From: Mus musculus
Taxonomy: Eukaryota > Chordata > Mammalia > Rodentia > Muridae
Reading direction: 5' to 3'
Length of the DNA: 64,000 nucleotides
NCBI RefSeq assembly: GCF_000001635.26
Contig: NC_000079.6
Location: 70,528,018-70,592,017, forward strand
Of the stretch, positions 36,130-47,789 are shown piece after piece. The first letter of the stretch is position 1. Each line of letters begins with the position of its first letter. Under the pieces are notes generated by a model. It did no database searches and was not told the DNA's origin. It saw only the letters and a list, made by a program, of their open reading frames with translations. A program made the translations under genes and the position numbers.

Positions 36130-36920
36130 ACTGTTTTCTTCTTCTGTATGAGTTCTTTGAAAATTTCACATGGTGTATTCTGATTATTCTCTCTCTCTTC
36201 CCCAGCTCCTCTCAGATGCATACCCCCTTCTGTTTCTACTAAACTTTGTTCCTTCATTTCTCCCATAAAGGCTGATTTTGGCTGAGTATTCTTGGATGTG
36301 TGGTCTTTCGCTGGAATGTGGTCAACTTACTGGGGCTTACATTTTCACAGAGAACTGACCCGTCCTGTCTCAGCTGTTGAGAACTGCCAAGAGCCCCTCA
36401 GATAGATGTGGAGCTTTCTATCCTACTCCTCTGTCCACGGTCTGACTTAGGCTTGCACAGATCTGGTCCATGGTATTTCACCTGTTCTGAATTCATATGT
36501 ACAGCTGCCTGCTCTGTCTATACGACTCTGTCCCCTTGTGGTCACCACCATCTCTGACTCCTACACTCTTTCTCCTCGTCTTTAATGATCCTTGCACCTA
36601 GGGAGGGGTGTGTGTGGTATATATGATGTCCTTAGGGCTAAGTACTCTGCAGTCTCTTCTTCTCTGTGCCATGACCAGTTGTTGGCCTCTGTGTTGATTA
36701 TCATCCATTGCAAAAAACAAAAACAAAACAAAAAAACAAAAAACACTTCTCTGATGAGGGTTGAGAGATGCCTGAATCCCTGAATATATTGATAGGTCAT
36801 TAGGAGTTCGTTAAATACTACATCCATTTAGCAGAATGATAATTGTAGGTTATACCCTAGGGTCTATCACTTGTCTGGCCATAGGCTCTTGAGCCAGTAT
36901 TAGTGCTGTGTATGGTATTT
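36130..36920 (-). repeat. L1 (Lx-like) 3' UTR, antisense
   Basis: TTCTTTGAAAATTTCACATG, GAATTCATATGTACAGCTGC, CTACACTCTTTCTCCTCGTC, CACTTCTCTGATGAGGGTTG and GGTCATTAGGAGTTCGTTAA follow the order of rodent L1 3' UTR in reverse. The second half matches 25540-25935. Confidence 0.6.
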
Positions 36921-37059
36921 TATTTATGGAGTGGTTCACTGTTAAAAGAGGGTCTTGTACACTGTGTATTTAGAAGCTGATTTCTGTGTCCTGAGGTCTA
37001 TTTACAGTCTGGACACAGGCATTGTCATGAATATTGAAAAATGTCCTGTATCAATATGG
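36921..37059. other. Transition sequence, possible LTR start
   Basis: Could be the 5' part of the following LTR or the edge of the L1; not resolved. Confidence 0.3.
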
Positions 37060-37480
37060 TATAATTATCTCTGATTGTTTAATAAAAACCCAAACAGCTG
37101 ATGACTGGGCAGAGGAAATAGGAGGACTGGACTTCTGATCCTAGCTAGGGATTCCAAGAAGAGCCAGAAAGGAGTTTGTCTCAAGGCAGGTGAGGTTTCA
37201 GGAGAAAAAGGGCCATGAGGTGGATGGAGAAGAAGACAGTCACCGTGAGGTGAGCCTGACAAGGAGTACCAAGGGAATTATCCACGAGGGTAGACAGCTT
37301 CTGCCGAGTGGGTAAAGGAGAGACCGGGTGTAAATGACTCAGGGCCTGGGTCTGGGACTCAGCTACATATCATAGAGGATTAAGAATATGTACTCAATTT
37401 TTGTGTTCAAAACTTGTTGAATGAGTCTATAAGTCTCCATCTCAATTATCTGGGAACTAGCTGGGTGAGAAACACCACTC
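37060..37480 (+). repeat. ERVK-type LTR (RMER17/19-like)
   Basis: TATGGTATAATTATCTCTGA near the start, a GAAGAAGACAGTCACCGTGA purine-rich middle, and GAATGAGTCTATAAGTCTCC with GGGAACTAGCTGGGTGAGAA at the end resemble RMER-class ERV LTRs. No viral internal region is attached. Confidence 0.5.
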
Positions 37481-38120
37481 CTTTCAAATTTCATCCTATC
37501 TCTGCCCTTAAGCCCAATCAGTAAGTGGTTGCTTACTCCCATGTCAAGGTTTGAGTGTTAGAAATCTTAACATGCTCTCCTCTTTATGAAAATGACCCAG
37601 TAGGAAATATGAAACTGACCAAGATGGGGAAGAGGGGAGAATAATCCACACAAGGCTCTTACCAGCCAGAAGGGTTGGAAACAATAACAGGAGAAGGGGG
37701 CAGGTTGGGTGGCCCAGTGATCAGGGCTGATGGATGAGACTAGATAATATAACATGTCTTTTCTGATCACTCCTTTCTATTCATGAAACTAAAGCAAATT
37801 TTTAAGTAAAACAGGAGATCGCGGAAGAGTTGGTACAAGAACCCAAGGGTGGTATCAGATGGTGATCTGTTAGTGCAATGGTCAGGCATTGGCTGGGGCT
37901 CACATCAGTCCAGGGGTCACAGATTTAATAAGAGAAGAGTGGATGTTCTGCATGTCATTATCCAGTCTCATTCTACTGCATGTGCACAGGGGAGGGTAGC
38001 GACTGCCCAGAGCACTGGCCTTGCTGAGGAAGAGATACTCTGAGATGAGCAAGGGATCCACTTCCTAGGTAGAGAAGTCCTAGCAGTTCTTTTTTAGTTT
38101 TGTTGTTGTTGTTGTTGGGG
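37481..38120. other. Unique sequence, nothing recognised
   Basis: No exon or repeat family was identified. Confidence 0.4.
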
Positions 38121-38289
38121 TTTTTTGTTTGTTTTTTGTTTTGTTTTGTTTTTCGAGACAGGGTTTCTCTGTGTAGCCCTGGCTGTCCTGGAACTCACTT
38201 TGCAGACCAGGCTGGCCTCGAACTCAGAAATTTGCCTGCCTCTGCCTCCCGAGTGCTGGGATTAAAGGCGTATGCCACCACGCCCGGCC
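38121..38289 (-). repeat. B1 SINE, young
   Basis: Complete reverse-complement B1 from a TTTTGTTTTTCGAGACAGGG tail side to CACCACGCCCGGCC at the head, with several intact CpGs (TCGAACTC, CCCGAGTG), so a recent copy. Confidence 0.98.
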
Positions 38290-39010
38290 TAGCATTTCTT
38301 TAAACAAAGAAAATTGGTCAATTTGCCCAGCATAACTGACGAGATACAAACCAGGTATGATTTGAAATCCATCAATCTTTCGAAAGCCCTGCCTTCTTGC
38401 CTCATGATGAGTTGGATATGAAGTCGCTCTATCTGTCTGTGCGGAACTCTTGGCCAGCATGCCATTCATGTGCACTGGTACACACCCACTCTGTCTACAC
38501 ATGGCACACATGTCCTTTGCCCATATGTCAATCATGTCACTTTGACTTACGTTTCCATCGTTCAACACCAGATCTTTACTTTCCTAAGTACTTCGCTGAC
38601 TTTTAAAAAGTACGTGTCATATAGTCAACGTGCTGAAGAACCAAGGTAGTCATGACTCGTGAGGTAGATACCATGTTGTGATCACAGTCTGCAGGCAGAG
38701 ACCTGTGAACGAACACCTTTGTTTATTTTGGAACATTTGCCATCATGGTAACCCCAGATCCAGTCTATATTTTTCCTGGTTTTGGAGTTGGCAGTTGTAT
38801 GGATGTTAGTCCCTTAGCATTGCTGATGCCCCCTCAATGCTTGCTGAGCTTCTCAGCACTGATTCCCCAGGACCTCATTCAGGGGTTGTGTTTATCTGTT
38901 CTCTCACTCTATGTCGAGACTCTTCAACTTGACTTTTAATTTTGTTTTTGTCTGACAATGTCAACCATCTCTGCTGATGCTTCAAGTTATTCCTGCTTGC
39001 TTTCACATCT
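38290..39010. other. Unique sequence, nothing recognised
   Basis: No repeat or exon was seen. Confidence 0.4.
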
Positions 39011-39152
39011 ATTTTATTTAATTTTATTATTTTGAGGCAGGGTGTCACTAGGTACTCCCAGCTGTCCTGGAATCCACTATCTAGATCAGAGTAGCCTGGA
39101 ACATGTGGCAATCCTCCTGCTACCTCTGAGTGCTGGGATTGCAGGAATTCCT
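39011..39152 (-). repeat. B1-family SINE, old
   Basis: TTTTGAGGCAGGGTGTCACT, CCAGCTGTCCTGGAATCCAC and GAGTGCTGGGATTGCAGGAA are diverged B1 in reverse. Confidence 0.85.
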
Positions 39153-39407
39153 GTCCAGACCTGGAATGAGGGGAGAGACCCTCTGAGATTGCTATCTTTC
39201 TTCGGGGGATATTGGCTTTCTCTATGGCAGGGATGAAGGGACTGAGTAACCTGCATCCAGAAGATGACTGTCCTGACTCATACTTGGGTGTCACCTTTTG
39301 AAGTCTGGCCTGCTCGTGAATGACTCTCACCCTGCCTGCTTTCTGGCTGGGAGCCTGTGGAGACCTCAGGAACCTCACATTTCTTGAGTGGAAAATAGTA
39401 CCTTTCA

Positions 39408-39409
<2 letters not shown>
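39153..39409. other. Unique sequence
   Basis: Nothing recognised. Confidence 0.35.

Positions 39410-39443
<34 letters not shown>
39410..39443. repeat. (TG)n microsatellite
   Basis: About 16 TG units, followed by TATG-type decay to about 39480. Confidence 0.95.
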
Positions 39444-39444
<1 letters not shown>

Positions 39445-39515
39445 GCTTACATGTATGTATGTGTATATCATCACATGTGTGCCTGGTCCTAATGTCAAAG
39501 ATCTATGTTAGTGTT

Positions 39516-39698
39516 TGGCTTATGTGTATGTGTGTATATCATTTGTGTGCTGGTGCCTGTAGAGGTCAGAAGAAGTCACCAGATCCCTTAGAATCAGAGG
39601 TATGGATAGTTGTGAGCAGCCATATGGGTCCCTGGAAACCAAACATAGGTTCTCTGAAAAAGAAACAAATGATGTTCACCACTGAGCCATCTGCCCAG
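39516..39698 (-). repeat. B3 SINE
   Basis: GTGCCTGTAGAGGTCAGAAG, AGTTGTGAGCAGCCATATGG and CACCACTGAGCCATCTGCCC are the B3 body in reverse, head on the right. Confidence 0.85.
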
Positions 39699-39820
39699 GT
39701 CTATGTGGAACACCTTTTGAAAGTACTGATTAAGATAGGAAGGCCCAAACCATTATGTGCCATATCCCTAGGCAGGTGGGCCAGGGCTACATAAAATATG
39801 ATACTCCAGCATGCTAGTTA
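39699..39820. other. Unique sequence
   Basis: Nothing recognised. Confidence 0.3.
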
Positions 39821-39945
39821 TTAGTGTTGTTGGTTCCTTCTGGGTTTCTGTCTTGAGTTCCTGCCCTGACTGCCCTCAGTGATGGACTATTACCTGGAAG
39901 TTGCTTTTGGCCACTGTGTTTATCTCAGCAATGAAAAGGAAAGCA
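39821..39945 (+). repeat. MaLR LTR 3' fragment
   Basis: GGGTTTCTGTCTTGAGTTCC, CAGTGATGGACTATTACCTG and GTTTATCTCAGCAATGAAAA match the terminal part of MT/ORR1-type LTRs. Confidence 0.65.
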
Positions 39946-40989
39946 GAATGTGAATTAACATACAACAGACAAACATCATTGTAGAAATAAGTGTGGATTA
40001 ACACACATCTGGACTTCCTTCCTGTTAGAAATTGAGCAGCAATATAAGACGCCTGTTGAAACTTTACCAACTCTTCTGCAATCCCAACCCACATGTTGTG
40101 ATCTACACACAGCTGTGCCTGCACACAGTGAGCTGCAGTCTAGGCGGAGAAGTGACATTCAAGTGTCACTGTATAGCCTCAGAGGAAAAAACATGATGGG
40201 GATCTGTAAATGACTAATGGAAAGGTGATTGGTAAACATACATTTAACTTCTAAATATTTAAAACTGAGGGAAGTCGCATGATGACGCCTTCCTTCCATG
40301 CCCACTGGGTCTATCTCTGTGGGGTGAACCAAATGCTAGTCAAGTCCTGGGCTAAAATTCATCTGCATGGAATATGCACAGACTCTTCACGCATGTCACT
40401 GTTGCCCTGATGTTTCTGTTCAATGGATATTCCATGGAGTCTGCGTTGTGCAATATTCTTTGTATTACCCAGGACCACACAGGTCATTTCTCATGCAATC
40501 CTCATGTGGATATAAAAAAGAGCACTGACTGTAATACATTTGAGATCCACTTCCTGGGGCCTTTCTAGGATTGGGTCTAGTAAGCCTTGATGGTAACTAA
40601 TATACCTCAAAACTTATGCTTTTGACTTTAACTTCTACTAATAGATGCTCAAAACTGAAGCAAGGGAAGATGCTTCCTACAGATGCATCCCAGAAGCTGG
40701 GGATAGAGTGCGGTTCATCCTGCAATACTGCAATAGAATATGGTGCAGTTCCTCCTGCCATGATGGAAGAATTGATGGAGCCTGAGGTGGCTGTGGCAAA
40801 ACCTAAAGTGATACCCTCCCCACTGTGCTCTTCTGATGAACTTCATGACACAAGAGCATCCCAGGGCTGAGGGAGGCACTTTGGCTTCTAGTCAGTAGTG
40901 ATGGGAGTAACTGTGTGTGACCTCTAGAGTGACATCATAAATGCCCTTCAGCTTCTAATTGGTCTCTAAGTGGAAGGCAGTTTTAGAGC
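39946..40989. other. Unique sequence, one short frame examined
   Basis: The 84-codon frame at 40616-40870 has fairly protein-like composition but no start context, splice sites or family signature. Otherwise nothing was recognised. Confidence 0.35.
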
Positions 40990-41230
40990 CCTCGTTCTCT
41001 AGGGTAAGGTTGTAGCTCAGCCTTCCTTGGTAAAGTCTTGCTATTCAGGTATAAGGACTTGTATGCAATCCCCCAGTACATATGTAAGAACCTGGGCATG
41101 GGGGCATGTGCTTACAATCCCAGGACTTCGGGACAGAGATAGGTGGATAGACTTACTGGCCAACCTAATAAGGTTCTATTGAGAGATCCTGTCTCAAAAC
41201 TTCAGGAGAATTGTGCCCGAGGACTGAAAA
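40990..41230 (+). repeat. B4-type SINE (ID head, B1-like body)
   Basis: An ID-like head (GGTTGTAGCTCAGCCTTCCT, CAATCCCCCAGTACATATGT) joins a B1-like body (TACAATCCCAGGACTTCGGG, AGAGATCCTGTCTCAAAACT), the B4 arrangement. Confidence 0.72.
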
Positions 41231-41279
41231 CTGGGGCCATCTTCTGCTTGCATGTGTATGGGCACCCTTGCAAACACAT

Positions 41280-41660
41280 GCACATCCACAGTCATAGACA
41301 CACACACACACACTCACAGATATATACTCACATAGAAACAAACAGATACACACTCACATATAATACACACAAACTCACACATTCACATATACACAGCCAA
41401 AAACACACACTTATACACTCATATAAAAATACATACATATACTTACATAGACACAGACACACACACTCACATAAGACACATACTCACATAGATACAGACA
41501 CATACACTCACATAGATGCAGACACATACACTCACACACAGACACATGCATACACTCACACATAAACATGCACATTCATACACTTACATAGACACATACT
41601 CACATAGATACAGACACAGACACACATTCACAGAGACACAGACATAAAAACAAACACACA
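41280..41660. repeat. Interrupted CA-rich array (CACA/CATA/GACA/CTCA)
   Basis: About 380 bp of decayed CA sequence in which CTCACATA and GACACACA modules recur. A His/Thr-rich frame across it is an artefact. Confidence 0.9.
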
Positions 41661-41855
41661 GCCGGGCGGTGGTGGCACACGCCTTAAATCCCAGCACTTG
41701 GGAGGCAGAGGCAGGCAGATTTCTGAGTTTGAGGCCAGCCTGGTCTACAGAGTGAGTTCCAGGACAGCCAGGGCTACACAGAGAAACCCTGTCTCCAAAA
41801 AAAAAAAAAAAAAAAAAAAAAAAAGAAAAAAGAAAAGGAAAGAAAGAAAAAGAGA
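41661..41855 (+). repeat. B1 SINE with long A-rich tail
   Basis: Complete B1: GCCGGGCGGTGGTGGCACAC head, GGAGGCAGAGGCAGGCAGAT, GAGGCCAGCCTGGTCTACAG, GGGCTACACAGAGAAACCCT, then about 27 A and an AAAG-rich tail. It abuts the CA array. Confidence 0.98.
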
Positions 41856-42294
41856 CACACATAGAGGAAGAATTACCCTTCTTTAGTACAAGTCCCCTGT
41901 AGCCAGAAGACCAGGCCATATTGTAAGGCCATGTGTCAACAGATGTTTAACAACTAACTGTCCCAGTGAGTGTACCTTTAAACAGCCCAACCCAAAGGGC
42001 CTGGCATCTAAGTGAAGCTTACAGTGCTTCTGGGTCCCTATTACAGCTCCCAACCCTGGTCATGTAGCTAGATGGTCCGTCCATTTTTCTAAGCCAGAGA
42101 CCAGACCTCCTTTCTGTATAATGTTGTGGCCCACAAAGCTTGTGAGCAAAACACATGGCTGCTGTCTGCACCTCTGAGGCCCTGGCCCTTAAGTGTGTAG
42201 AACTTGAGGACCATGGGATTTGAGCATAGATGGGAATCACATCTCAGCTCTTTTTACCCAATCATATATCCCTATAGGTCCACTCAGTCACAGT
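41856..42294. other. Unique sequence
   Basis: Nothing recognised. Confidence 0.4.
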
Positions 42295-42600
42295 TACACT
42301 AATATCCATGCACTGTGAGGCCAGAGAACCCTTTCTCTATTTTTGAGGTCATTTTACTATTATAGGAAAATTTGGTGATAATTATGAAGAATGCTATCCT
42401 GAATATCTCCATAATCTTGTGCTTAGGTTTGAAATTTATTTCACAGATGGGATTTTCGGGAGTTCAGTTGCTGGGTTAAGGAGGATTAATGAAGGTAGCC
42501 TCCTGAGGGTTACCACGTGTGTTTCCAGAGTTATAAGGTTTCTAGTGACACCAGTAACAGATGAGTGTGCCCACTTCACTTGTAGCCTCCTCGGCTAAAT
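42295..42600 (-). repeat. Ancient L1 3' UTR, antisense
   Basis: ATGAAGAATGCTATCCTGAA, GATTTTCGGGAGTTCAGTTG followed by CTGGGTTAAG, and TTTCTAGTGACACCAG follow the mammalian L1 3' UTR in reverse. Confidence 0.6.
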
Positions 42601-44116
42601 CTGGTCTTGTAATTAAGAAAACTATTAATTTGAAGCACAAAATTCATAGTTTGAATTATCTCCCAAATGCATGTAGACGGGGAATGACAGCAAGGGCAGT
42701 TAGAATAATAGCCATATTACAGCCAGAATGCAAAGCCAAATGAGGGGTGATTTAACAGGACAAAGGAATCAGAAAGAATGACTGTCAAGCCCGGAGAGAG
42801 CAGAAGAGTGAGATGGATGACTGGGGGATGGAACCGTGTTTCAGAAGGAAAGTACAGAGGCCTTGCAGGCTCACAGGAGCTCCTGCAAGCCCATGTGAAC
42901 ACAGGATGCCCTGCACTGCCTCACGCGTGCCTGGCTCACAAAGCTGAAGACTCTGAGGTGAAGGTGACGCTCTTTATAAGGGGGACTCAGATTAGATGAG
43001 GTTTCAGGATATCTGTGTGTGGGAGTTAGGCTGAGGGGTTGGGAAAACCAGACAGGGTTACTGTACAACAAGTCAAAGATCTAGACAGGATGTCTCTGCA
43101 CCTGCGTTCTTACCTGTTCCCCTCCCGTGTTCCCCTCTGATGGTGGCTGGAGACTGGAACACAAGCTTCAGATGAAAAGTCAGGAAACACGAACAGGGTG
43201 GGTTCTGTTTGATCAGATGAGCCATTTTCTAGAACACTTAGTGTTTCCACTTTTTTTTTTGAGGACTAAGTTGATTTCCACGGGGCCCTGAAATTAACCT
43301 GTTAGATCTTCACTCTGCACCACCTGCCACACTGTCCTGCCTCTCCAGATACCCAAGGCTTGTGGTGCCTGCACCCTGTTACATGTACTTCGATCCATCA
43401 GTGATTTTTTTTTGTGATGAGTAATACATGCTGCCTTTGAAATGCATCGCATGGCAATGACAGATGTGATCAGTAGCTCTAGTAAGAAAATGTAAGCTGA
43501 CCACCAACTGGCTCTTCCAAACAAGAGCACAAAGCAGCCAAAGACCCCAAGCTCAGCTGCCCAGACTCTGTTCTGCGATGCCCTTGAGCACCCTGGTGAT
43601 TCAGTGTCTTGGCATCATGAGGCTCCTTGACTTGGAAAGAGCAGCTGAGAAGACTGGATCCACTAAGTGAGTCCATTGCTAGGGTCCCTTCTTGGAGCAG
43701 GAGGCCCTGGAGAAGGGAGATGGGTTACTCGCACTCAGCACTGCGTCCCAGGCTGTTGTGAGTCTTTCAGGATAAGTGGCAGCTCGCCCTGTACACTAAC
43801 TGTGTGTGGAACTTGCTTCTGTCCAAACATACACTCACTCATGGAGGTGGTTTGGCATCTCCCCATTTCACAGGTGGGTAAAGGACTTGAAAAGACCTGT
43901 GCAATGTGTGGTTTGGATGTGGGTTGGAGGTGTGTGTGTCTCTCAGAGGTCCATCCCCAGTGGAGCCTCTTCCCAATGACGTGTCTATAAAGTGAGCAAA
44001 CAGGATGGACCACTGCAAAGGTAGATGGAGGCTCCTTTCCTCAGTCTGCTTAGTTAAAGTGCATCCCTAGTTTTCTTCATTTCTGCATCTATATGTAACC
44101 CAATTATCCCTAAGTG
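42601..44116. other. Unique sequence, nothing recognised
   Basis: AT-rich, homeobox-like motifs occur at 42605-42660 (TTGTAATTAAGAAAACTATT). No exon was identified. A minor T run lies at 43251-43260. Confidence 0.4.
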
Positions 44117-44204
44117 TCAGCCTCTGCTCCCGGGTGAGTCTTTCCTTGTGACATCTCCCATCAGCCTCTGCTCCTGGGTGAGTCTTTCCCTGTGACATTT
44201 CCCA
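44117..44204. repeat. Two-copy 44-bp tandem duplication
   Basis: Copies starting TCAGCCTCTGCTCC at 44117 and 44161 share GGGTGAGTCTTTCC and TGTGACAT and differ at only a few positions. Confidence 0.9.
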
Positions 44205-44649
44205 TAAGTCCTTTGCTATATTTGAATCAGCAAAATGAGTGGACTGCAGAATGCTTGCCATTAAATTATCCTACAAGATCCTTAACAATGCAGAAGTGTC
44301 ACCATAATAAATTTTTATTTTTGGAAGCTGGTGGTATGTATAACAAACACAATGTGCAGTGTGCTGGCTTTATTGTAGCCCTGAGAAGTTACTCAATTTT
44401 ATTATATTCTGTTACTTCTGACTTACTGATTCTATAAGCAACTTTCTGATCTCAAGGAAACAGAAAATTGTTGTAGGAACTTAGTCACACCTGACTTCTA
44501 TTACCTCTCATATTCTTCCACAAACTATTCACCATGGTACAGAGGCCATGTGTTTCAACCATAGACTAAATCAACATTTCCCATAGAAAGGTAGCCATTT
44601 GGGGGCTATTCAGAATTACTGGAGACAGGGATGTTAGCTACTGACCTGG
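44205..44649. other. Unique sequence
   Basis: Nothing recognised. Confidence 0.35.
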
Positions 44650-45065
44650 TTTGAATGTGATTTGTTCTCAGTGGCTCATACGCTGGAAGTTGATTTCCAC
44701 TGTGAGGGCATGGGGACCATAACCAGACAGGACCAAGGGGTATATGGCAGCATCCCTAGGGGGAGTCAGTTTGGGGTGAAATACTCCAAGGGCTCAGACT
44801 GGTTCCTCAAAGGGAGACAGTTGCTATAAAAAGGGATCCTTTCTCCTGTGGCTCCCCGGCCTTCTCTCTGGCCATAGTCATCCTATGTACACAGAATCCC
44901 ACCGCAGTGATCTCACCCACCATAAGGCTCCCATCAGAGACCAAAATGATGAGGCTGCCTGACCTTGAACCCCAGGCTCTACAAGCGTGAATAAGTAAAT
45001 ATGCTATTTTATAAAGCCATCAGGTGTCAATTATCTTGTAACAGAGGAAAAAAATATCACTGAAT
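44650..45065 (+). repeat. MaLR-like LTR (MLT/MST-type), old
   Basis: GGTTTGAATGTGATTTGTTC at the start, TGCTATAAAAAGGGATCCTT (TATA-like) in the middle and TCAGGTGTCAATTATCTTGT followed by AACAGAGG at the end parallel old MaLR LTRs. Confidence 0.55.
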
Positions 45066-45610
45066 CAATACAGCCCATTCTGGGAATGCTTGGCTCTCAC
45101 CTACTTCCTGGTCCTCTGTGATGTGAATCTCCTCCAGTGAAGGCCTTCAGTCCCCTCTCTTCTTCCTCTTTGGAATAAGAGTGTTTACTGTGTGACATCA
45201 CAGGTTGGAAGCCTGTGACATTGTCTTCTGTTTCACACGGTGAAGCTGCCAGCCTGCTTTGAGTGCTAGTAGGGACTCTGAATTTGGACTTTTGAGTGAC
45301 ACTAGATCTTTTAAAACATTGGCTGCTCTTGGAGTTGGACTAGATGCATTTTCTAGTAAGAAAAAGAAATGGTTCTTTGCAGTTAGGAGAATTTTACACT
45401 TGAATCAGACATGTTGGGGGGGGCATTTTGAGTATTTGCTCCTGAGTGGATAGTAATATTTTGTGAAGGTATGAGAACCTTAGGAAGTGGGGCAGGTTGG
45501 TAGACATAGTTTACTAGAGGTATCTCAGCTCTCTGCCTCCTTCCTGTGTACACAGGATATGAGGAGGCTTTACCACGTGTTCCTGACACCACGTAAGTGG
45601 CCGCTATGGC
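45066..45610. other. Unclassified, perhaps part of an old LTR
   Basis: The GATAGTAATATTTTGTGAAG and AGAACCTTAGGAAGTGGGGC section looks MaLR-related, but the alignment is unclear. An 8-bp G run lies at 45417-45424. Confidence 0.3.
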
Positions 45611-45730
45611 TCTCATCACTTCCCTTCTATGATGGACTTGAGACTCAGTGTGACAGTGTGTCAAAATAAATCTTCCCTTCCTTGTCCCTGTCAGGGACTG
45701 CAGTTCTAGCGACACAAATATAACTAATAC
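45611..45730 (+). repeat. MaLR LTR 3' end fragment
   Basis: GTGTCAAAATAAATCTTCCC (poly(A) signal) and CACAAATATAACTAATACAT resemble the LTR terminus. Confidence 0.5.
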
Positions 45731-46744
45731 ATTAACTTGCTACTTTACGTAGTTCTTGGGCAAAAACCTTAGAGGGAACCATCCAGTGCACATCCCTGGG
45801 AGGGACAGGAGGAGACGAGTTTGTGTGTGGGCATCCATGCATAACGAGGACCACAGAGTCTAGAGTAGTGTAAGAAAGTGTAGAGCCTCCCAACTGAAGT
45901 CTAGGAAATGTCTTTGTTGCATTGGAACAGCTTGGTATTTGTGTAAAACAATGAGCTGAAGGGATTCTCCAACTATGGGTACCTTAAGAAAACTAAAGGA
46001 AATCTCTTACTCTGTTACCCAGTGCAGATCTGGTTCTCTAGAGACAATCCTCAGCCAGCATGGAGGGTCCCAATACAAAGATGTAGGTGGGGCTGGCAGG
46101 AACTGAGCTTGATCTATAATATTGATGATATTGATCCATGCCACCAACCCTGGCCTCGAACCCAAGCTATGAATATGCAAGAAGCATTTATGAGCAGCAG
46201 AATGTACAACTACGGTGGAAATGTGACTAAAGGCTTCTGCTGGGTTCTTGGGAGGGCTAGCTATCCTGTCCATGCTCAGGCCCACTCACAGAGAGCAGGA
46301 AGGAGAGTAGGGACCAAGACTGGCACACACAAGGAGGGTGGGGCTGAGTCTGCAGTGTGTACCTTTGTGACTGAAGTTCTTAGAGGGCTCTGGGGCTGTC
46401 ACTGATGCCTTCCCCCACTTATGACTCACCTTGAGTTTCTACCCTGGACTGTGCCACCTGCCCCAGCTGGAGAGTGGTTCCTGTTCTCTCCACAGAGCTG
46501 TGTACTGACTGAGGGTATCCACACATACACACAGCACAGCAGCTGCAGCTGAGTTCTATGTGGACCTCTGTGTAAGCAGTCCTGAGCAAGGAGGACAGAG
46601 GCCCTTACTGAAGGTGAGGCAGATTACCAAAATGAACTTTTTGGTTAAAGACACAGAATTAGAGTATTTTGAAAATTTTCAGGGATATGTCAGAGAGCTG
46701 GAGGGGCCACAGGCCTCTGTTTACATGGCCTAGACTAAGATGCT
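45731..46744. other. Unique sequence, nothing recognised
   Basis: No exon or repeat family was identified. A 127-codon plus-strand frame at 46022-46405 lacks domain-like composition. Confidence 0.4.
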
Positions 46745-46935
46745 AATTAATATTTTTTTCAACTTGACACAGGGTAGAATCAACTGGAAAGTGAATCTCA
46801 ACTGAGGAAATGTCGTCATCGGATTGGTGTACAGACATGCTGTGGGGCATTTTAATTGTCGATATGGAGGCTCCAGCTCACTTTGAACAGTGATATCCCA
46901 GCAAGATGGTCCCGGGTGTTAGGTCTGAAAGATGA
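46745..46935 (+). repeat. MT-type MaLR LTR, 5' half
   Basis: TTTTTCAACTTGACACAGGG, GGAAAGTGAATCTCAACTGA and GTGGGGCATTTTAATTGTCG are the first half of an MT-class LTR. The second half occurs at 47412-47655. Confidence 0.7.
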
Positions 46936-47306
46936 GGTACCTATTTAACATATCAAAGCAGACCTTGCTGGCAAGTTCTCCCAGCATCCTCTGTTACAGG
47001 GTCCTTCTGGCTGGCATTCCCTGCTCTCTACTCTAAACTTTTCCAGCCCAAGGGGTAGACTACTCTCCCCACAGCTGTCCTTCCCTAAACAATCCAGTTA
47101 TTTTAGTTACCTGGGCTTTACCTTTCAGGTCTCTTGGCTGCCCGTCCTGGTCTTCAATGCCTCTTCCCTTTCCCCTCCCTCCTTTTCTCACATGGCCCAG
47201 CTCAGTCTGGTGAGGTCCACTCTGGACTCTCTCAGATCTCTGCCTCAGGGTGTGCTCTCCCTAACTACAACAAACATTCTCTTCCTCCACCTTAGGAACA
47301 GCCATG
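46936..47306 (+). repeat. Insert between MaLR halves, probably LTR-derived
   Basis: A block with CTCCCAGCATCCTCTGTTAC, CTCTTGGCTGCCCGTCCTGG and AACAAACATTCTCTTCCTCC resembles a rodent ERV LTR 3' portion I cannot name. It interrupts the MaLR. Confidence 0.4.
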
Positions 47307-47411
47307 CCCTCCCTCCCTCTCCCTCTCCCTCTCCCTCTCCCTCTCCCTCTCCCTCCCTCCCTCCCTCCCTCCCTCCCTCCCTCCCTCCTTTCCTTCCTTT
47401 TTTCTTTTTTT
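47307..47411. repeat. (CCCTCT)n/(CCCT)n pyrimidine microsatellite
   Basis: Six-bp CCCTCT units, then CCCT units, then TTCC/T-rich sequence; about 105 bp without purines after 47306. Confidence 0.95.
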
Positions 47412-47655
47412 CTCACTCAGTGGGATGTCTAAGAACACAGGCCGAGCAAGTCATGGGAAGCAAACCAGTAAGTGGCACTTCTCCATGTTCTCTGCTTTGG
47501 TTCTTGCCTCCCAGTCCCTGCCTTGAGTTCCTTTCTTGACCTCCATTAGGGATGGAGTGTGACCTGAGTGTGTAAGCTGAAATGAGCCCTTTCTTCCCCA
47601 AGTTGCTCTTGGTGGTGGTGTTTATCACTACGACAGAAAGGAAATTAGGACGCAT
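47412..47655 (+). repeat. MT-type MaLR LTR, 3' half
   Basis: CCGAGCAAGTCATGGGAAGC, AAACCAGTAAGTGGCACTTC, CTGCCTTGAGTTCCTTTCTT and CGACAGAAAGGAAATTAGGA continue the LTR begun at 46745. Confidence 0.72.
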
Positions 47656-47789
47656 GGGGTGCAATCATCCAGGTGGCTTGGACGAAGCCTTTGTATTTCA
47701 GGTCTGTCTGGGACTGGTGTCTGCCGAGGCATTGATCCACAGCATCCCCTGAGAGTCTGACCTTCACCTGGCTGCTGAGTTCACCAGAG

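Noticed and set aside
38875..39498. 207-codon minus-strand frame
   Set aside because: It runs through an old B1 and a TG microsatellite and has no domain-like pattern or splice context.
40616..40870. 84-codon frame with protein-like composition
   Set aside because: I considered a processed-pseudogene fragment, but saw no poly(A) tail, no homology I recognise and no splice signals.
41143..41565. 140-codon His/Thr-rich frame
   Set aside because: It is a translation of the decayed CA array.
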